In this document: positions 6,475 through 8,961 of the stretch, in pieces
How positions within the stretch are numbered: the first letter of the stretch is position 1
Layout: every line of letters begins with the position of its first letter
Assembly: GCA_016872875.1 (NCBI GenBank)
Contig: VGYW01000343.1
Span: 1 to 8,961 of the forward strand
DNA length: 8,961 bases
Direction: 5' to 3'
From: Planctomycetota bacterium
Lineage (GTDB): Bacteria; Planctomycetota; PUPC01; DSUN01
The notes under the pieces: model-generated
Database searches by the model: none
What the model saw: the letters and a program-made list of their open reading frames with translations, nothing else
Told to the model about the DNA's origin: nothing
Made by a program: the position numbers and the translations under genes

Positions 6475-6521
6475 TACCTTCGGCGCCGGAAACAGCCCTC
6501 TGAGGCCGAGAACGAGGTGTG

Positions 6522-6662
6522 TAAGGATAATTGCAGAGTCATATGACTCTGCAATTATCCTTTTCCCGCTGAATGGCAGGCGCAGGCGCAGAGTGGCTTG
6601 CGGCGACGCGGCCCAGGCCTACCTATTGAGCGCAGCGGCAAGCGTGCCGCCTGCCCACCGCA
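6522..6662 (+). repeat. Palindrome-headed repeat, copy 2
   Basis: This is the second copy of the unit at 6331-6474. Its palindrome (6523-6562) is perfect over 40 bp, with the identical 20-nt core, and is followed by TTTTCCC. Landmarks AGTGGCTT (6592) and GGCCCAGGCCTACC (6610-6623) lie exactly 192 bp from their partners in copy 1. GCAAGCGT (6638) lies 187 bp away, so a 5-nt indel separates the distal ends. The 29 nt around the centre match copy 1 exactly, while the tails have drifted by scattered substitutions. Confidence 0.85.
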
Positions 6663-6749
6663 ACCGGGACGGTTCCTGTCTACATTGCGAGCCTGCGCAA
6701 TTCCGTTACTCCACCCCCACAGGCGCTGGCGGACTCACACGGTCTGGTG

Positions 6750-6755
6750 TATAAT
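6750..6755 (+). promoter_or_regulatory. Consensus -10 hexamer before the THEP1 gene
   Basis: TATAAT is perfect, but no good -35 is found 16-18 nt upstream (TGGCGG at 6727 is the best). Transcription would start near 6762, almost on the ATG at 6764. Translation would then be leaderless from 6764, or start at the ATG at 6782 after a leader of about 20 nt. Confidence 0.4.
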
Positions 6756-6781
6756 TCGCCGCAATGGGGACTGGATGGCCT

Positions 6782-7330
6782 ATGGGCTGCAATATCCTCA
6801 TCACCGGGCCACCTGGGATTGGGAAGACGACCGCCTTGCGGCGGGTCGCGGACCTGCTGGCCGGGCGACGCATCGTAGGCTTCTACACCGAGGAGGTGCG
6901 GGTCGGTGGCGTCCGCACCGGCTTCCGCATCGCCACGCTCGATGGGCACGAGGGGACGCTGGCCGATGTTGCCCTGAGCAGTCCGCACCGCGTCGGGAAG
7001 TACGGCGTCAACGTCGCGGCCTTCAAGCAAGTCGTCTGCCCAGTCCTCGAAGGTGCGGCGGGCCACGCCGACGTGGTGCTGGTGGACGAGATCGGGAAGA
7101 TGGAGTGCTTCTCCCCGCGGTTCCGCCGCGCCATCGAGCGGGTGGCCGAAGGCCCCGTGCCCCTCGTCGCCACCATTGCGCTCAAGGGCGGCGGGCTGGT
7201 CGCCGCAATGAAGCGCCGCCCCGACGCTCAGGTCCTCCACCTCACCCTCGCAAACCGCGACGCGCTCCCCGCCAGCATCGCAGGGCTCCTCACCCGCACA
7301 TGGGAGACCTCGGCAGAAGCAACGGGATGA
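6782..7330 (+). CDS. THEP1-family nucleoside-triphosphatase
   Basis: A 182-residue P-loop NTPase of the COG1618/THEP1 group, at the usual length. Walker A is GPPGIGKT (9-16). The family segment GFYTEEVRVGGVRTGFRI follows it, then VGKYGVNVAAF (72-82), and Walker B VVLVDEIGKME (98-108). Studied members (Aquifex aeolicus THEP1, human NTPCR) hydrolyse several nucleoside triphosphates slowly; the physiological role is unsettled. The ATG at 6782 is chosen because family members start just before the 'ILITGPPG' strand and GGGGA lies about 11 nt upstream. The ATG at 6764 would add MGTGWP and would suit a leaderless transcript. The TGA sits inside the left arm of a long hairpin. The SPL-like radical SAM gene follows about 108 nt downstream in the same direction; a functional link is possible but not shown. 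Confidence 0.92.
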   Translation: MGCNILITGPPGIGKTTALRRVADLLAGRRIVGFYTEEVRVGGVRTGFRIATLDGHEGTLADVALSSPHRVGKYGVNVAAFKQVVCPVLEGAAGHADVVLVDEIGKMECFSPRFRRAIERVAEGPVPLVATIALKGGGLVAAMKRRPDAQVLHLTLANRDALPASIAGLLTRTWETSAEATG

Positions 7331-7396
7331 ATGGATGGGTGGATGGGTGGATGGGTGTCAGCGAATCATCCACTCATCCAGCCATCCAATCATCCC
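7324..7396 (+). repeat. Long imperfect hairpin with GGATGGGT tandem repeats
   Basis: The left arm 7324-7353 and right arm 7367-7396 pair at 27 of 30 positions, plus one G-U in RNA, around a 13-nt loop. The left arm contains three tandem GGATGGGT units (7333-7356). GGG runs at 7324, 7337, 7345 and 7353 also make it a candidate G-quadruplex with a long first loop. It overlaps the THEP1 stop codon (7328-7330). No U-run follows, so it is not a classic intrinsic terminator; it may shield the 3' end, attenuate the downstream gene, or be a mobile repeat. Confidence 0.8.
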
Positions 7397-7422
7397 CTTT
7401 GGTTGCGGGGGAAGGGCAGCCC

Positions 7423-7429
7423 AAGGGGG
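7423..7429 (+). promoter_or_regulatory. Candidate ribosome binding site favouring the TTG start at 7439
   Basis: AAGGGGG lies 9 nt upstream of TTG 7439-7441. The upstream in-frame ATG at 7331 lies inside the GGATGGGT hairpin and would encode a low-complexity Trp/Gly leader; the later ATG at 7484 lacks a ribosome site. Confidence 0.45.
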
Positions 7430-7438
7430 ACAACGCAG

Positions 7439-8599
7439 TTGTCGGTTGCACCGCCGGAACTGATAGAGCTTGTGGATGCGCACATGAGGGGCTATGAGCC
7501 GTCCGCAGACGGCGGCTTGTGGCCGGAGCGGATCATCCTCACGCGCGGCGCGCTCGACACCCCGGCCCGGCGCACGTTTGCAGAGCGCCTGCTCCGGCTC
7601 TTCCCCGACGCGGAGCGGGTCGAGGCCCTCGACCGCACGCACATGCAGCTCGGCGGCCTGCTGCCGAAGGGCGACGCCGCCCGCCGCGCCGCCGGCCGCC
7701 GAACACTCGTCCTCGGCACCATCGCCTCGCCGCTCCGCCAATCGCGGGAGAGGGACATCGTCTGCCCGAACTACCTGCACTTCTCGCCCTCAGCCTACTG
7801 CTCCTACGCCTGCGCCTATTGTTACCTGGCCGGCTCGTGCTCCACGGTGGTGGCCCCTGTCACGAAGGTGTTCGTCAATCTCGAGGACGTGCTGGCGGCC
7901 ATCGCCCGCAGGGCGCGCCGCCTCGCCGTGCCGACAAGCTTCTACCTGGGGAAGCTCCAGGACGCCCTTGCCCTCGACCCGTTGACCGGCTTCTCGCGCG
8001 TCCTGGTTCCCTTCTTCGCCGCCCAGCCCCTCGCCCGCCTCGTCATGCTTACGAAGAGCGGCTGCGTGGGGAATCTGCTCGCGCAAGACCACCAGGGCCA
8101 CACGGCGGTATCGTGGAGCGTGAATCCGGAGGCGGTGTGCCGCGAGTTCGAGGGCGGGGCGCCGCCGCTCGCCCGCCGCCTCGATGCCGCACGCCGCTGT
8201 CAGAAGGCCGGCTACCCCATCCGCTTCATCATCATGCCCATCCTGCCCATCGCCGACTGGCGGCGGCGCTACGCGCAACTGGTCGAAGCCCTCTTCGCGT
8301 CCTGCCGCCCGGGGCGGATCACCCTGGGCGGCATCTGTAGCTACGGCACGGCGCTGCGGCTGACCAAGGGGGCGCTGGGCGCGGACAACCTGATCGCCCG
8401 CCACGTCAGCCGCCAGCCTTCGGCCGACGGGCGCCGCCGCTTCAGCCGCGAGCTGCGCGCCGAGCTCTATTCCCACATCATCGCCGAGATTCGGCGGCAC
8501 GAGCCGGGCCTCCCCATCGCCCTCTGCCTCGAAGAGCCCGAGCTCTGGCAGGCCTGCGCCGTCAGTTCCGCCCGTCCGCTCTGCAACTGCGTCTGGTGA
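7439..8599 (+). CDS. Spore photoproduct lyase-family radical SAM protein
   Basis: 386 residues from the TTG at 7439; starts at 7331 (422 aa), 7472 or 7484 are possible. The radical SAM cluster motif CSYACAYC (CX3CX2C, Cys121, Cys125, Cys128) is preceded by DIVCPNYLHFSPSAY, the pattern of the long SPL-like family found in many non-sporulating bacteria. Other landmarks are FYLGKLQDALALDPLTGFSR, VMLTKSG, VSWSVNP, IRFIIMPILPI, ITLGGICSYG and the C-terminal CNCVW. Spore photoproduct lyase repairs the thymine dimer 5-thyminyl-5,6-dihydrothymine by S-adenosylmethionine radical chemistry; members outside Firmicutes may act on other nucleic-acid lesions, mostly untested. The CNC tail may supply a hydrogen-donor thiol or a second metal site, which is a guess. 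It follows the THEP1 gene in the same direction across a hairpin and is followed by a repeat array. Confidence 0.9.
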   Translation: MSVAPPELIELVDAHMRGYEPSADGGLWPERIILTRGALDTPARRTFAERLLRLFPDAERVEALDRTHMQLGGLLPKGDAARRAAGRRTLVLGTIASPLRQSRERDIVCPNYLHFSPSAYCSYACAYCYLAGSCSTVVAPVTKVFVNLEDVLAAIARRARRLAVPTSFYLGKLQDALALDPLTGFSRVLVPFFAAQPLARLVMLTKSGCVGNLLAQDHQGHTAVSWSVNPEAVCREFEGGAPPLARRLDAARRCQKAGYPIRFIIMPILPIADWRRRYAQLVEALFASCRPGRITLGGICSYGTALRLTKGALGADNLIARHVSRQPSADGRRRFSRELRAELYSHIIAEIRRHEPGLPIALCLEEPELWQACAVSSARPLCNCVW

Positions 8600-8767
8600 C
8601 GCTGCCTCGTTTTCGTTGAGGACGCTCCGAGTACGGCCCCCAGTTCTGGTAACATGCTTGGCTTCCGACGCTCCGAACGGAGCGTACTACATCAGCCCAG
8701 GGCGAAGCCCTGGTCTTTGCCCACATCTTCTGGGGGCTGGGGTTTAGCCCCCGAATGGGGGCGTTTG

Positions 8768-8803
8768 AGCCGTAGCCCAGGGCGACCGAAGGGAGCCCTG
8801 GGA
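8768..8803 (+). repeat. Left arm of a perfect 36-bp inverted repeat
   Basis: This stretch, starting AGCCGTAGCCCAGGGC and ending GCCCTGGGA, is the exact reverse complement of 8895-8930. Each arm also folds on itself through CCCAGGGC / GCCCTGGG with an 11-nt loop (GACCGAAGGGA). Head-to-head REP-like hairpins of this kind are the hallmark of a BIME. Confidence 0.9.
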
Positions 8804-8894
8804 AAAGGCCCCGCCAGCGTAGAGCCCCCGAAGTGGGGCGATTCAATGGGCGTGAAACGCCCCCTTCGGGGGCTTGGATGGGGGGGACGCGCGA

Positions 8895-8930
8895 TCCCAG
8901 GGCTCCCTTCGGTCGCCCTGGGCTACGGCT
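8895..8930 (-). repeat. Right arm of a perfect 36-bp inverted repeat
   Basis: This is the reverse complement of 8768-8803, without mismatch. The 91 bp between the arms contain the alternative hairpins at 8824-8839, 8848-8862 and 8859-8873. The perfect match suggests recent origin or selection on structure. Confidence 0.9.
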
Positions 8931-8961
8931 GGGTCGCCCGCGTCGGCGGGCTACAAGGCCC

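Larger units (their letters stand above)
6157..6781. other. Gene-free divergent intergenic region holding two long repeats
   Basis: About 0.6 kb lies between the divergent starts of the DUF4091 and THEP1 genes. It contains the DUF4091 promoter, two copies of a palindrome-headed repeat, and a TATAAT just before the THEP1 gene. The open frames crossing it lack family features and ribosome sites. A short stretch at about 6265-6304 (GC-rich, containing ACGGCTTGCTCGCCT and ending TACCGC) faintly resembles the distal end of the repeats and may be a third decayed copy. Confidence 0.7.
8600..8961. repeat. GC-rich hairpin array resembling REP/BIME elements
   Basis: The last 362 nt hold no convincing gene but many short hairpins: 8668-8685 (8-bp stem, AA between), 8697-8713 (7-bp stem, GAA loop), 8732-8752 (7 bp), 8824-8839 (5 bp), 8848-8862 (6 bp, GAA loop), 8859-8873 (6 bp, overlapping the previous one) and 8936-8951 (6 bp). 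GACGCTCCGA at 8621 repeats at 8667. This mosaic of related, oppositely oriented hairpins fits REP-derived elements, whose mobilisation in other bacteria depends on RAYT transposases; none is in the window. The array continues to the right edge. Confidence 0.75.

Noticed and set aside
6331..6662. CRISPR array
   Set aside because: There are only two copies of a palindrome, 192 bp apart, with similar rather than unique intervening sequence, and no cas genes.
8562..8846. - strand open frame of 94 codons over the hairpin array
   Set aside because: It arises from inverted repeats and the 3' end of the SPL-like gene; composition is Arg/Ser/Gly-rich with no family match I recognise.
1..8961. tRNA or rRNA genes
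   Set aside because: I saw no cloverleaf-like or rRNA-like conserved segments on either strand when reading through, though no covariance search could be run.

Overview
The window is GC-rich bacterial chromosome, with coding third positions strongly G/C. The gene set points to an anaerobic or microaerophilic member of the Planctomycetota/Lentisphaerota (PVC) group or a similar uncultured phylum. That set is a secreted DUF4091/GH123-like enzyme, an orphan UroD/corrinoid-methyltransferase-like protein, a histidine-type (sulfide-dependent) Thi4, a THEP1 NTPase, a long spore-photoproduct-lyase-like radical SAM protein, and GC-rich hairpin repeats. The assignment is inferred from gene families; no rRNA or marker gene is present.

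Layout, left to right. (1) The last 31 codons of an unrecognised + strand gene (3-98). (2) A compact MazEF-type toxin-antitoxin pair (191-765) with its own promoter and a stop/start overlap. (3) A convergent UroD-like methyltransferase gene on the - strand (792-2021) with a good promoter. (4) Divergent from it, a strong promoter drives an XRE helix-turn-helix gene and an ImmA/IrrE-type gene whose zinc motif is altered to EExxH (2279-3353). thi4 follows 36 nt later (3390-4184) and is probably co-transcribed. (5) A secreted DUF4091 protein on the - strand (4201-6156), convergent with thi4 and with a near-consensus promoter at 6203-6230. (6) A gene-free stretch of about 0.6 kb (6157-6781) with two copies of a repeat of about 140 bp, spaced 192 bp apart, each headed by a 38-40 bp AT-rich palindrome. 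(7) A THEP1-family NTPase (6782-7330), a long hairpin built on GGATGGGT repeats, and an SPL-family radical SAM protein (7439-8599). (8) A gene-free tail (8600-8961) packed with GC-rich hairpins and a perfect 36-bp inverted repeat, resembling REP/BIME elements.

How the genes relate. Two toxin-antitoxin-like modules lie within 3.3 kb, suggesting an accessory segment. Thi4 would supply the thiazole half of thiamine from NAD, glycine and sulfide; the His at the sulfur-donor position suggests a catalytic rather than suicide enzyme. THEP1 and the SPL-like protein lie in the same direction and could form a nucleic-acid or nucleotide-related pair, but a repeat separates them and no joint role is established. 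No clearly new multi-gene system is visible. The best leads are the paired palindromic repeats, the EExxH ImmA-like protein coupled to thi4, and the mosaic hairpin array at the right end.
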